Source: JAJDZL01 sp965221175 (lineage in GTDB: Bacteria; Pseudomonadota; Gammaproteobacteria; Arenicellales; JAJDZL01). Taken from it: DNA of 64,000 nucleotides. Positions 50,059 to 58,670 of this stretch are shown here, piece after piece; position 1 is the stretch's first letter; each line of letters begins with the position of its first letter. The translations under genes were made by a program, and so were the position numbers. Below the pieces are notes generated by a model. It was given only the letters and a program-made list of their open reading frames with translations, did no database searches and was not told where the DNA came from. The stretch lies in the NCBI GenBank assembly GCA_965221175.1, contig OZ244867.1, forward strand, positions 2,232,001 to 2,296,000, read 5' to 3'.

Positions 50059-50916
50059 TTAATTGAACCGGTCGAGAATTCCATCAAGTTCATCCAAACT
50101 CTGGTAATTGATTTTAATGAATCCTTTGCCGTTTCGATCGTGAATTGCAACTTTCGCCTCGACTCGTTCTGACAATTCTAATTCAAGCCTTGTAATATTT
50201 GCGTCGGCAGCAGTTTTTGAGGTATTTTTATTGCCTGATTCGCTGCTCCAGCCTTTCACAAGCGCTTCGGTTCTGCGAACATTCAACGAATTCTTCACAA
50301 CCAGTTTGGCTGCAGAAATCTGATCAATTCCCTTTAGTGCAAGCAGCACTTTTGCATGTCCGGCTTCGAGTTGCCGGCTTTTCAACATTTCCAGCACCGG
50401 TGCGGTCAACGTCAAGAGCCGCAACAAGTTCGTGATGGTGGCGCGAGACTTGCCAACGCTTTCTGCGATATCAGAATGTGACATCATAAATTCATCTGCC
50501 AGACGTTTCAACAGATTTGCTTCTTCCACAGGGTTCAGATCTTCTCTCTGAATATTCTCAATCAATGCCATCGCCATGGCGGCTTTGTCAGGAATTGCTC
50601 GTACTATGACAGGCACTTCATGAATTGAAACCCTTTGTGCGGCGCGCCATCGGCGTTCTCCTGCAATGATTTCGTAACCATCTCTTGTTGTCGATTCCCT
50701 TGCAATAATGGGCTGAATGATGCCGTGTGCACGAATGGAGTCGGCAAGCTCGTTCATGGATTCTTCATCCATGTCCATTCTTGGCTGATAGGGGCCGGAG
50801 TGCAGCTTTTCAATCGCAATCAAGCGAACATTGTCCGACTGTGCCGGAATTGTTGCGGACCTTGATGCGCCTAGTAGAGCCTCAAGTCCTCGTCCCAATT
50901 TATCCTGGCTGCTCAT
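50059..50916 (-). CDS. parB: Chromosome partitioning protein ParB
   Basis: CTP-dependent DNA clamp that loads at parS sites near the origin. N-terminal ParB/Srx domain with GPYQPRMDMDEESMNELADSI and the CTP motif GERRWRAA (~residue 87), a central helix-turn-helix ('MSHSDIAESVGKSRATITNLLRLL') and a C-terminal dimerisation domain. 285 residues. It overlaps parA by 4 nt. I did not find a clear parS in the window by eye. Confidence 0.97.
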   Translation of the reverse strand: MSSQDKLGRGLEALLGASRSATIPAQSDNVRLIAIEKLHSGPYQPRMDMDEESMNELADSIRAHGIIQPIIARESTTRDGYEIIAGERRWRAAQRVSIHEVPVIVRAIPDKAAMAMALIENIQREDLNPVEEANLLKRLADEFMMSHSDIAESVGKSRATITNLLRLLTLTAPVLEMLKSRQLEAGHAKVLLALKGIDQISAAKLVVKNSLNVRRTEALVKGWSSESGNKNTSKTAADANITRLELELSERVEAKVAIHDRNGKGFIKINYQSLDELDGILDRFN

Positions 50917-51680
50917 AGACGCTCTTCTTTACTCAGTAATTCACCAGTAAATGCTATGTAAGCCATTGATCCTAAACATTTATAATCATAATCTAGAGCT
51001 GTTTTTCCGTGACTGGGAGCTTCTGCCAACCTGATATTTCTGGGAATGATAGTCCGATAAACCAAATCTTGAAAATGGCTGGTCAACTGAGCCGACACCT
51101 CGCGATTCAATTTGTTTCTTCGATCATGCATAGTCCGGAGAATGCCATCCAGTTTCAATTGGGGGTTTAATGATTGTCGTACTGTTTCAATAGTGTCAAG
51201 CAACTCAACCAGTCCCTGCAACGCAAAATATTCACATTGCGTTGGAACAATTACTCCGTCAGCAGCAACAAGCGCGTTCAGCGTCACAATATTTAGCGAC
51301 GGAGGACAATCCATCAAAATATAATTATAAGTGTCCCGAACCGCTTTGATTGCATTTTTTAATCGATACTCACGTTGGTCAAAATTCAGCAGTTCCACTT
51401 GCGCTCCGACAAGGTCCCTGCTTGCTATAACCGCATCTATTCCAGACTCAGTGCTTTGAATGACGCTTTCGAGCGAAACTCTGCCAATCAACACTTCATA
51501 AATCCCCAAATCCGCGCTGTATGGCACAAAACCGATGCCAGCGGTGGCATTGGCTTGAGAATCCAGGTCAATCAGAAGAACTTTTCGTCCAGCGCGGGCC
51601 AATGATGCAGCAACATTGATCCCTGTGGTAGTTTTTCCGACGCCGCCTTTTTGGTTGGTTAGGGCTAGGACACGGCTCAT
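50913..51680 (-). CDS. parA: Chromosome partitioning ATPase ParA (Soj)
   Basis: Deviant Walker ATPase for chromosome segregation. NQKGGVGKTTTGINVA (residues 8-23) contains the signature lysine; 'VLLIDLDSQANAT' and 'YILMDCPPSLN' are Walker A' and B. 255 residues, typical of chromosomal ParA. It follows rsmG by 16 nt. Confidence 0.98.
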   Translation of the reverse strand: MSRVLALTNQKGGVGKTTTGINVAASLARAGRKVLLIDLDSQANATAGIGFVPYSADLGIYEVLIGRVSLESVIQSTESGIDAVIASRDLVGAQVELLNFDQREYRLKNAIKAVRDTYNYILMDCPPSLNIVTLNALVAADGVIVPTQCEYFALQGLVELLDTIETVRQSLNPQLKLDGILRTMHDRRNKLNREVSAQLTSHFQDLVYRTIIPRNIRLAEAPSHGKTALDYDYKCLGSMAYIAFTGELLSKEERL

Positions 51681-51696
51681 AGCTGTATAAGTTCCT

Positions 51697-52389
51697 TCAA
51701 TTTCGCGGATGCTTTATGACTACAAGATGTCGAGTACTCTTCAAGCACGGAACAGCGATCTCGCGAATCGACAGAATACAGCGAACCCTCATTTCTTCCA
51801 ATTCCTTGCTCGGATATCGTCCCTTCATTGCAAGAATGTAGCCGTTAGGATCCAACAAAGGCAGCGCGAGTGTAGCCATCGCATTCAGCGAGCCCAATGC
51901 ACGTACAAGAATTGTGTCATATTTAGACTGCTTCTCCATATTTTCAGCACGCTGCTGCAATACTTCTACGTTTTCTAGCCCAAGAATTGCAACTACATGT
52001 CTGACAAACTGAATTTTTTTGCTATTTGAGTCCAGCAGAGTAATTTTCGATTGTGGTTTTGCCAAAGCGATTGGAATTCCAGGAAATCCTGCTCCGCTAC
52101 CCAGGTCGAGCACCTTGTTTCCCTGTACATATTCGGAAATCGCAAAGCTGTCCAGAAAGTGCTTTGGCACTACATCACTCGCTTTTCTAATTGCCGAGAG
52201 ACTGTAGACTCGATTCCATTGCATGAGGAGTTCTGCATGCTCCAGTGCCCGATCAACATCCTCTTCACTGAGAGTAAGACACAATTCCTTCAGTCCTTTC
52301 ACCAGTTGGCAGCGCATCTGATGCCTGGAAAACAATCCAGCGTTTATCTTCTCCCTTGCAGCTAGCTCCGCAATTGTTTTTTCATCCAT
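51697..52389 (-). CDS. rsmG: 16S rRNA (guanine-N7) methyltransferase RsmG (GidB)
   Basis: Methylates G527 of 16S rRNA. SAM motif VLDLGSGAGFPGIPIALA near residue 95, 'RAENMEKQSKYDTILVRAL' and 'NGYILAMKGRYPSKEL' are family features. 230 residues, ~20 longer than E. coli RsmG at the N-terminus. It follows mnmG by 15 nt, the standard gidA-gidB pair. Confidence 0.97.
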   Translation of the reverse strand: MDEKTIAELAAREKINAGLFSRHQMRCQLVKGLKELCLTLSEEDVDRALEHAELLMQWNRVYSLSAIRKASDVVPKHFLDSFAISEYVQGNKVLDLGSGAGFPGIPIALAKPQSKITLLDSNSKKIQFVRHVVAILGLENVEVLQQRAENMEKQSKYDTILVRALGSLNAMATLALPLLDPNGYILAMKGRYPSKELEEMRVRCILSIREIAVPCLKSTRHLVVIKHPRN

Positions 52390-52404
52390 GGCTAACGGTG
52401 CGAC

Positions 52405-54306
52405 TCAGACTGGCTGGTTATCAACCAGTTGAATCGACAACTGTTTTTTCAGATGAATGGATAGAACTGTAATTGCAGCCGGCGTCACTCCAGGAATGCG
52501 CGAAGCCATGCCCAGAGTTTGCGGCCTGTGATTCTCCAGTTTCTGTCTGACTTCATTCGATAGCCCATGCACCTGGCTGTAATCCAATGATTCAGGCAGT
52601 TTTGTGTTTTCAGCCTGAAGAGACTTCTTTACCGAAATCTTTTGCCGTTTGATGTATCCTTCGTATCGAGCTTCAATCTCAAGCTGCTCCTTTACCGCTG
52701 GATCTTCAACTGCAACACCCGCCTCCGGCAGTGCCAATAGCGCATCATAGCTCACAGATGGATCTCGCAATAAATCAAACAGCGTAGAATCGTTCTGCAA
52801 TGGTCTGCCCAGCATCTGAGTGACCTGCTCCTGCGTTGACGCGGACGGTTTAATCACCTTGCTTTCAAGCCTTCGACGCTCCTTTGTTATCAAATCTCGC
52901 TTTTCGCAAAAAAGGCGCCAGCGCGTATCGCAAATCAATCCCAGACTACGGCCTGTTTCCGTCAGCCGGAGGTCTGCGTTATCTTCACGCAGCATCAGCC
53001 GGTGCTCGGCGCGCGAAGTGAACATACGATACGGCTCATCCGCACCTTTGGTAACAAGATCATCTATCAACACACCAATGTAGGCTTCATCTCGACGCGG
53101 CCACCAAGGTTCGATTGATTGAGAATAACGGGAAGCATTGAGCCCTGCAATGAGTCCCTGACAGGCAGCTTCTTCATATCCGGTGGTTCCATTAATCTGC
53201 CCGGCCAAAAACAATCCGTCCAGCAGCTTTGTTTCCAAACTTGGCTTCAATTCGCGCGGATCGAGAAAATCGTACTCGATCGCATAACCTGGTCGAGTCA
53301 ATTCAGCATTTTCAAATCCGCTGATGGAACGCACAAACTCACATTGAACGTCAAACGGAAGACTTGTGGAAATACCATTTGGATAAATTTCTACTGAATC
53401 CAATCCTTCCGGTTCCACAAAAATCTGATGAGACGTTCGATCTGCAAATCTCACCACCTTGTCTTCAACCGACGGGCAGTATCTCGGTCCAATGGAATCA
53501 ATTGTACCGCCATACATTGCAGAACGATCCAGCGAGGCACGAATGATGTCATGCGTACGTTCGTTGGTGCGGGCAATGTGGCAGGATACCTGTCGTGGAT
53601 GCTCATTGACAGAACCGATAAAGGAAAACACCAAGGCTGGTTGGTCGCCTGGCTGCTCAATCAACTTCGAATAATTGATGGTTCGCCCATCAATTCTCGG
53701 AGGTGTTCCAGTTTTCAGACGTTCCACGTGGAACATCATCTCCCTAAGCCGCGTCGCCAAGCGATTGGACGGTGGGTCTCCTGCACGTCCTCCACTGTGA
53801 TTCTCTAAGCCGATGTGAATGGCGCCACCTAAAAAGGTACCGGTTGCCAGAATAACGGCTTTTGCCCCAATTCTTATGCCAAATCGCGTCAATACTCCCC
53901 TTACCGCCCCATTCTCGATCAGCAAATCTTCCACTTCTTGTTGAAATATCGCCAAATTCGGCTGATTTTCCAAAGTTCGGCGTACACTGGCCCGATATAG
54001 CATGCGATCGGCCTGAGCTCGTGTCGCCTGTACCGCTGGGCCTTTTCTCACATTGAGTCGGCGAAACTGTATGCCACTTTGATCCGTAATTCGCGCCATG
54101 ATTCCACCAAGCGCATCAATTTCCCGTACGATGTGGCCTTTGCCAATACCACCGATAGCCGGATTGCACGACATCTGACCTATAGTCTCCATGCTTTGCG
54201 TTAAAAGCAGGGCATTGCTTCCGCTGCGCGCCGTAGCCATGGCCGCTTCCGCGCCCGCGTGTCCGCCACCGACGATGATCACGTCGTATTCCATTGAATT
54301 CTTCAC
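52405..54306 (-). CDS. mnmG: tRNA uridine-5-carboxymethylaminomethyl synthase MnmG (GidA)
   Basis: FAD/NADH/folate enzyme that with MnmE modifies U34 of tRNA. FAD loop VGGGHAGAEAA (~residues 11-21), 'NPAIGGIGKGHIVREIDALGG', 'GTFLGGAIHIG', 'RYCPSVEDKVVRF' and 'GQINGTTGYEEAACQGLIAG' are diagnostic. 633 residues, standard. It is separated from mnmE by the motor-like gene pair. Confidence 0.98.
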   Translation of the reverse strand: MKNSMEYDVIIVGGGHAGAEAAMATARSGSNALLLTQSMETIGQMSCNPAIGGIGKGHIVREIDALGGIMARITDQSGIQFRRLNVRKGPAVQATRAQADRMLYRASVRRTLENQPNLAIFQQEVEDLLIENGAVRGVLTRFGIRIGAKAVILATGTFLGGAIHIGLENHSGGRAGDPPSNRLATRLREMMFHVERLKTGTPPRIDGRTINYSKLIEQPGDQPALVFSFIGSVNEHPRQVSCHIARTNERTHDIIRASLDRSAMYGGTIDSIGPRYCPSVEDKVVRFADRTSHQIFVEPEGLDSVEIYPNGISTSLPFDVQCEFVRSISGFENAELTRPGYAIEYDFLDPRELKPSLETKLLDGLFLAGQINGTTGYEEAACQGLIAGLNASRYSQSIEPWWPRRDEAYIGVLIDDLVTKGADEPYRMFTSRAEHRLMLREDNADLRLTETGRSLGLICDTRWRLFCEKRDLITKERRRLESKVIKPSASTQEQVTQMLGRPLQNDSTLFDLLRDPSVSYDALLALPEAGVAVEDPAVKEQLEIEARYEGYIKRQKISVKKSLQAENTKLPESLDYSQVHGLSNEVRQKLENHRPQTLGMASRIPGVTPAAITVLSIHLKKQLSIQLVDNQPV

Positions 54307-54324
54307 TGTATTCAGGTTTTTACT

Positions 54325-57300
54325 TTATTGATGGTAATAATCGTACTCGGAAAGTATTTCTTGTGTAAACTTCCACGCTTCGGTAAACGTAAGGCGTTCT
54401 TCTTCCGGAAACACGATCTTGGTATACAGTCCTTCTGCCCTTTCCGCTTTCAATCTGTCGAGCATCGTCTCCAGCCCAGCTCGATCAACTCTTGTAAAGC
54501 TTTCCTCGCCCGGCAGTATATAGGTGATCAAATTGCTACCGCTTTGATCTTCGGAATAGTGTATTTCTACGACATAGCGGTTTGCCGAACTTCTAGCGGG
54601 ACGAAGCATCAGCTGAGTTTCTTCTTTCAATTCAACTAGTTCCGTCTGTAGTTGTTGGGCTTCACTACTTCGACTTGCGAATGCCGTCTCAAGTTCCGTC
54701 AGTTCCAGCAAGCGAGACTGATAGGCTTGCTTGAGTTGGGTCAGTTCCTGTTCGGTTTGTCGGCTAGCAAATTGCGTGCTTTCTTTTTCAATCGAAAGTT
54801 TATCAATTGTCTGCTGACGATTCTCAATATCTTTTCCGAGCTGTTCCGTCACAGCCAGCAATCGATCCAGTTGTTTCGCCTGATCGTTCTGCTGTCGCTC
54901 AAGGTATATAATTTCACGCTTAAGATCATCATTCAGTTTCTGCAAACCAGCTCGATCTTCAAGTAGTGCTACACGTTCGGATTGTAATGCCTCAACATCT
55001 TTTTCCTGCTGTTCAGATTGCTCACGTAGTGCAATTTCCACGCCTTGTATATTACTAAGATTCTGCCCTAACTCCGCAATCTGACTCTCGTATTTCTGAA
55101 GTTGTGCAGTCAACTCGTTGATCCGTTCAAGCTTTTCTACTTCAGAAGCGGTAAGTTCAGTGACTTCCTCACCACGGCCGGCCAGTTCCAGTTGTAATTT
55201 TTGCAACTCTTTTTCACGCTCAGCATTTCGAGCCTGTAGACTCTCGGCTTCCGCCAGCGTTTCAGTCAGAAGTACACGCAATTCGCTGAGTTCCTGCCGC
55301 TGCTGTTCGACTGTTCGCGAACTCTGTGCACCGGTTTCCGACAATTGCGCTATTTGCCCGCTTTGTTCCGCCTGGCTGGTATGAAGTTCTTGAAGCTCGC
55401 TGGATTGTGCCGCAAACTGTTCCTCAAGTCGTGCAAATTCACGCTCTCCCTCGATGTACTGTGCTTGCAGTCGTTCCAATTCCTCGATTCTTTCGCTGTA
55501 CAGTCCTCGTATGCCACTGAGTTCCTGCCGCTGCTGTTCTACAACCAAAGAACTCTCACTACCCGATTCAACAAATTGCGCTATTTTCTCGCTTTGTTCC
55601 GCTTTGGCCGTCTTGAACTGCTGAATTTCACTGACTTGCACTGCAAACTGTTCCTGAAGCCTCGCAAATTGGCGCTCTCGTTCAATGTACTGTGCCTGCA
55701 GTCGTTCCAATTCCTGGCTTCTTTCGCTGTACAATGCTCGAAGATTACTGAGTTCCTGCCGCTGCTGTTCAACAACCTGAGAACTCTCACCGCCCGATTC
55801 AACTAGTTGCACTATCTGCTCGCCCTGTTCCGCTTTGGCCATCTTGAGTTGCTGAACCTCGCTCGATTGTGCCGCAAACTGTTCCTCAAGCCTCGCGAAT
55901 TGTCGCTCTCGTTCAATGTACTGTGCCTGCAGTCGTTCCAATTCCTGAATTTTTTCGCCATACAATGCTCGAAGATTACTGAGTTCCTGCCGCTGCTGTT
56001 CAACAACCTGAGAGCTCTCACTGCCCGATTCAACTAGTTGCACTATCTGCTCGCCCTGTTCCGCTTTGGCCGTCTTGAGTTGCTGAACCTCGCTGGATTG
56101 TGCCGCGAACTGTTCCTCAAGCCTCGCGAATTGGCGCTCTCGTTCAATGTACTGCGCTTGTAACTGTTCCAATTCCTGGATTTTTTCGCCATACAATGCT
56201 CGAAGGTCATTGAGTTCCTGCCGTTGCTGTTCAACAACCAGAGAGCTCTCACTGCCCGATTCAACTAGTTGCACTATCTGCTCGCCCTGTTCCGCTTTGG
56301 CCGTCTTGAGTTGCTGAACCTCGCTGGATTGTGCCGCGAACTGTTCCTCAAGCCTCGCGAATTGGCGCTCTCGTTCAATGTACTGCGCTTGCAACTGTTC
56401 CAATTCCTTACTTCTTTGGTCATATTGACTATGCAAGCTCTCCAGTTCCTGTTTTTGCCGTTCGATTATCAGCGTACTTTGAAATTCAGCTTGGGTCAGC
56501 TCCTCAATGAGACCTTCCTGTTTAGCGCCTGCTGCGGTGACTTGTTGAATCTGAAATTCCTGTTGTGCCTGTTGCGCCTGCAAACCCAGAATTTCCTCAA
56601 TGCGCCTTGAAATTGTTTCGCGCAGTTGTGCCTGCTCCTCAGTCTGACGAGCAATGGTGGCGCGCTGTTCTTCACGTGTTGTCGTAAGCTGCTCAATCAA
56701 GGCCTGTTGCTTCGCACCACTCAGCACGAAACTTTGAAGCTCTGCGCCACGCTCCGCAAATTCCTCCTGCAGTTGATTGAGCGCAGCAACCTGCTCGGTA
56801 TATGATTCTTGTAACAACTCAAGCGATTCCAATCGTTGAGCCAGCTCAATTTCCTGCTCTGTACTGATCTCGATAAGTTTTTGTATTTCTTTGCTTTTTA
56901 GGTCAGATTCTTCTACAAGTCGAAGAATTTCCAAGTCGCTTTCAGTGTGAATTTGCTGCAGAGCTGCAATTTGTTCCTGCTGGCTTTTCTCAATGGTTTG
57001 AAGTCTCTCAAACACCACTTGTAAATCTTGAAATTCACTCGTTCTAGCTGCCAGTTGTGTCTCTATCGCTGATAACTCCTCCAGTTTCAAATCAAAGTTT
57101 TTCTGAACCTCCGCCAGTTCGATGCCTTTTTTCTCAATTAGTGTTTCAAGAGCGGCGATGATGGAATTCATGGAACCGACTCGCTCCGTCAGCGCCGCTC
57201 GTTGACGGCGGAAATCGTCAATCTGTTCGGTCAACGTCGCGACGTCAGCTGAAAGCTGCATCTGTGCCTGAAAAAGGCCGGCGACTTCGTATTCAAGTTT

Positions 57301-57648
57301 TACGACTTGGCTGCTGCGTTCCTCCAATTGTTCCTGTAGTGCGGCTCTTTGTTGTTCTGTTACAGATAGTCTTGTATTTGTTTCTTCGATGATTTCAACA
57401 AGATAGGCGGCTCTTTCGCGAAGAGATTCCATTTCTTGCGTGGCTGTCTCTTCGGAAGTAAGCGCAGATTCCAGATCATCGCCGAGTTGCACATTTCGAA
57501 GCATAAAGGTCACGGCAGCCATAAGAAATACCATGACCACTACCATCATAATATCGGTAAACGACGGCCAAATACTGTCATCCGAATGACTGGATTGGGA
57601 AGCATGGTGAACTCGAAGGTCGACGAATCCGCCGGTGTTCGACGTCAT
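54325..57648 (-). CDS. Giant coiled-coil protein with MotB/ZorB-like membrane anchor
   Basis: 1107 residues, uncharacterised. Residues 1-26 are a short hydrophilic (presumably cytoplasmic) lead. Residues 27-50 form a single helix beginning WPSFTDIMMVVVMVFLM, with Asp32 at the position where MotB/ZorB/ExbD-type stator helices carry the ion-binding Asp. Residues ~55-1010 are almost unbroken coiled coil (Glu/Gln/Leu-rich), including five exact 77-residue repeats at 416-800. The C-terminal ~90 residues look globular ('RYVVEIHYSEDQSG', 'GLYTKIVFPEEERLTF', ending SEYDYYHQ). There is no visible OmpA-like peptidoglycan domain. It starts ~13 nt after the MotA/TolQ-like gene, so the two very likely form a complex. 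Function is unknown; an ion-driven force-transmitting machine is inferred. Confidence 0.8.
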   Translation of the reverse strand: MTSNTGGFVDLRVHHASQSSHSDDSIWPSFTDIMMVVVMVFLMAAVTFMLRNVQLGDDLESALTSEETATQEMESLRERAAYLVEIIEETNTRLSVTEQQRAALQEQLEERSSQVVKLEYEVAGLFQAQMQLSADVATLTEQIDDFRRQRAALTERVGSMNSIIAALETLIEKKGIELAEVQKNFDLKLEELSAIETQLAARTSEFQDLQVVFERLQTIEKSQQEQIAALQQIHTESDLEILRLVEESDLKSKEIQKLIEISTEQEIELAQRLESLELLQESYTEQVAALNQLQEEFAERGAELQSFVLSGAKQQALIEQLTTTREEQRATIARQTEEQAQLRETISRRIEEILGLQAQQAQQEFQIQQVTAAGAKQEGLIEELTQAEFQSTLIIERQKQELESLHSQYDQRSKELEQLQAQYIERERQFARLEEQFAAQSSEVQQLKTAKAEQGEQIVQLVESGSESSLVVEQQRQELNDLRALYGEKIQELEQLQAQYIERERQFARLEEQFAAQSSEVQQLKTAKAEQGEQIVQLVESGSESSQVVEQQRQELSNLRALYGEKIQELERLQAQYIERERQFARLEEQFAAQSSEVQQLKMAKAEQGEQIVQLVESGGESSQVVEQQRQELSNLRALYSERSQELERLQAQYIERERQFARLQEQFAVQVSEIQQFKTAKAEQSEKIAQFVESGSESSLVVEQQRQELSGIRGLYSERIEELERLQAQYIEGEREFARLEEQFAAQSSELQELHTSQAEQSGQIAQLSETGAQSSRTVEQQRQELSELRVLLTETLAEAESLQARNAEREKELQKLQLELAGRGEEVTELTASEVEKLERINELTAQLQKYESQIAELGQNLSNIQGVEIALREQSEQQEKDVEALQSERVALLEDRAGLQKLNDDLKREIIYLERQQNDQAKQLDRLLAVTEQLGKDIENRQQTIDKLSIEKESTQFASRQTEQELTQLKQAYQSRLLELTELETAFASRSSEAQQLQTELVELKEETQLMLRPARSSANRYVVEIHYSEDQSGSNLITYILPGEESFTRVDRAGLETMLDRLKAERAEGLYTKIVFPEEERLTFTEAWKFTQEILSEYDYYHQ
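55249..56403 (-). repeat. Five in-frame 231-nt tandem repeats
   Basis: Units 56403-56173, 56172-55942, 55941-55711, 55710-55480 and 55479-55249 each encode 77 residues beginning LE(Q/R)LQAQYIE. The first three copies differ at only a few codons; copies four and five are progressively diverged, and degenerate copies lie on both sides. 77 is both eleven heptads and seven hendecads, so copy-number change would keep coiled-coil phase. Confidence 0.93.
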
Positions 57649-57661
57649 ATTCAGCAGCTCT

Positions 57662-58594
57662 CTAGTCTATGTTTTCGTCGTTCTTGTCGCGCAGTCTGAA
57701 TCCTGCCCGCAGGATACTTCGGATGTCTCTCAGCAGTTCCATGTTCTGGTCAGTCAAAGTCTCGAACTTCACAAACATTTCATTTTGAGTTGCGCTGATC
57801 TCCTGAATCTGCCCAATAAAGGACTCGAATTTGGAAATCGCTTCGACAGTACCGGTCAGCATTTCGCTCAGATTCTGTTCGGGCGAGCGAGTCGCCGCCT
57901 GATATTGCGGCAACAGCACTGTTGCTGTAATGTGCTCTATCCGTCCAAGAATGAAAGATTGTGTGTCAAGCAGCTTCAAATAGAAATAACCGAACAGAAA
58001 GTAGGCAAGAATTGCGGTCATCGTAGTAGACAGTGCAGTAGACATGCCATGAATGACAACATCAATCCCGCGCATGCTGTCCGTCTCAGAAATAACAGTG
58101 GAAGCGCCTAGCAACGCGACAGTCAGCGAAACGATGGTGCCGAAAACACCGGTCAATATCAAGATATTGTTGACGAATTTCGAAAAGCTGGTGCGGCTTG
58201 TTTCTTGTGCAAGCAACGTTGCGGCAAGTGCGTTGTGGTTGATTTCCGTGCGAGCGCTGAAGAAATCCGTTATTGTGTGATAGCGCTGTCCAATTATTGA
58301 ATCAGAAGGCACACTTTGCAGCGCTTCTTCAATATTTTCCGCACTCAAAGCGCCGGAAAACTGATCAATAGCTTTTTCTTCTCTGTCGTACATCAGGAAC
58401 AGCCGAACGATTTGAGTCTGGCCGAGCAGGAAAAGAATCAGGATCGCGCCGTTTACAACCCAGCCGACGCCAGTGATCTGGTTGCGAATATACAAATTGG
58501 CGAGATAGTCCTGCTGCCATACGACAATCGCCAGTACAATTACCAGCACGATCAGCATTTGAACAAGGACTCTTGAGGATCTATTTTTTATCAT
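57662..58594 (-). CDS. MotA/TolQ/ExbB-family proton-channel-like protein
   Basis: 310 residues with four hydrophobic helices at about 9-26, 45-68, 141-168 and 183-206. The last two carry the family marks: 'GVFGTIVSLTVALLG' (G-x-x-G-T as in TolQ/ExbB) and 'STALSTTMTAILAYF' (AL-x-TT). A ~70-residue cytoplasmic loop separates helices 2 and 3, and a ~100-residue helical tail follows helix 4. Family members form the pentamer around a dimeric MotB/ExbD/ZorB-type shaft, and the next gene supplies such a shaft. It follows mnmE by 76 nt. Flagellar, Tol and Ton genes are absent nearby. Confidence 0.83.
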   Translation of the reverse strand: MIKNRSSRVLVQMLIVLVIVLAIVVWQQDYLANLYIRNQITGVGWVVNGAILILFLLGQTQIVRLFLMYDREEKAIDQFSGALSAENIEEALQSVPSDSIIGQRYHTITDFFSARTEINHNALAATLLAQETSRTSFSKFVNNILILTGVFGTIVSLTVALLGASTVISETDSMRGIDVVIHGMSTALSTTMTAILAYFLFGYFYLKLLDTQSFILGRIEHITATVLLPQYQAATRSPEQNLSEMLTGTVEAISKFESFIGQIQEISATQNEMFVKFETLTDQNMELLRDIRSILRAGFRLRDKNDENID

Positions 58595-58670
58595 GATGAA
58601 CCGCTTGAAATAGATTCGTTGACATTAGCCATTAGTTTAACTTGTATTTCACTGTCACGAGTGTTGAGAA

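Noticed and set aside
55581..56264. Series of similar 73-codon open frames spaced 231 nt within the coiled-coil gene
   Set aside because: They are alternative-frame shadows of the tandem repeats; the true frame is the continuous 1107-codon gene.
55249..56403. Tandem repeats considered as a CRISPR array or other non-coding repeat
   Set aside because: Units are 231 nt, contiguous without spacers, and wholly in-frame in a coding sequence.
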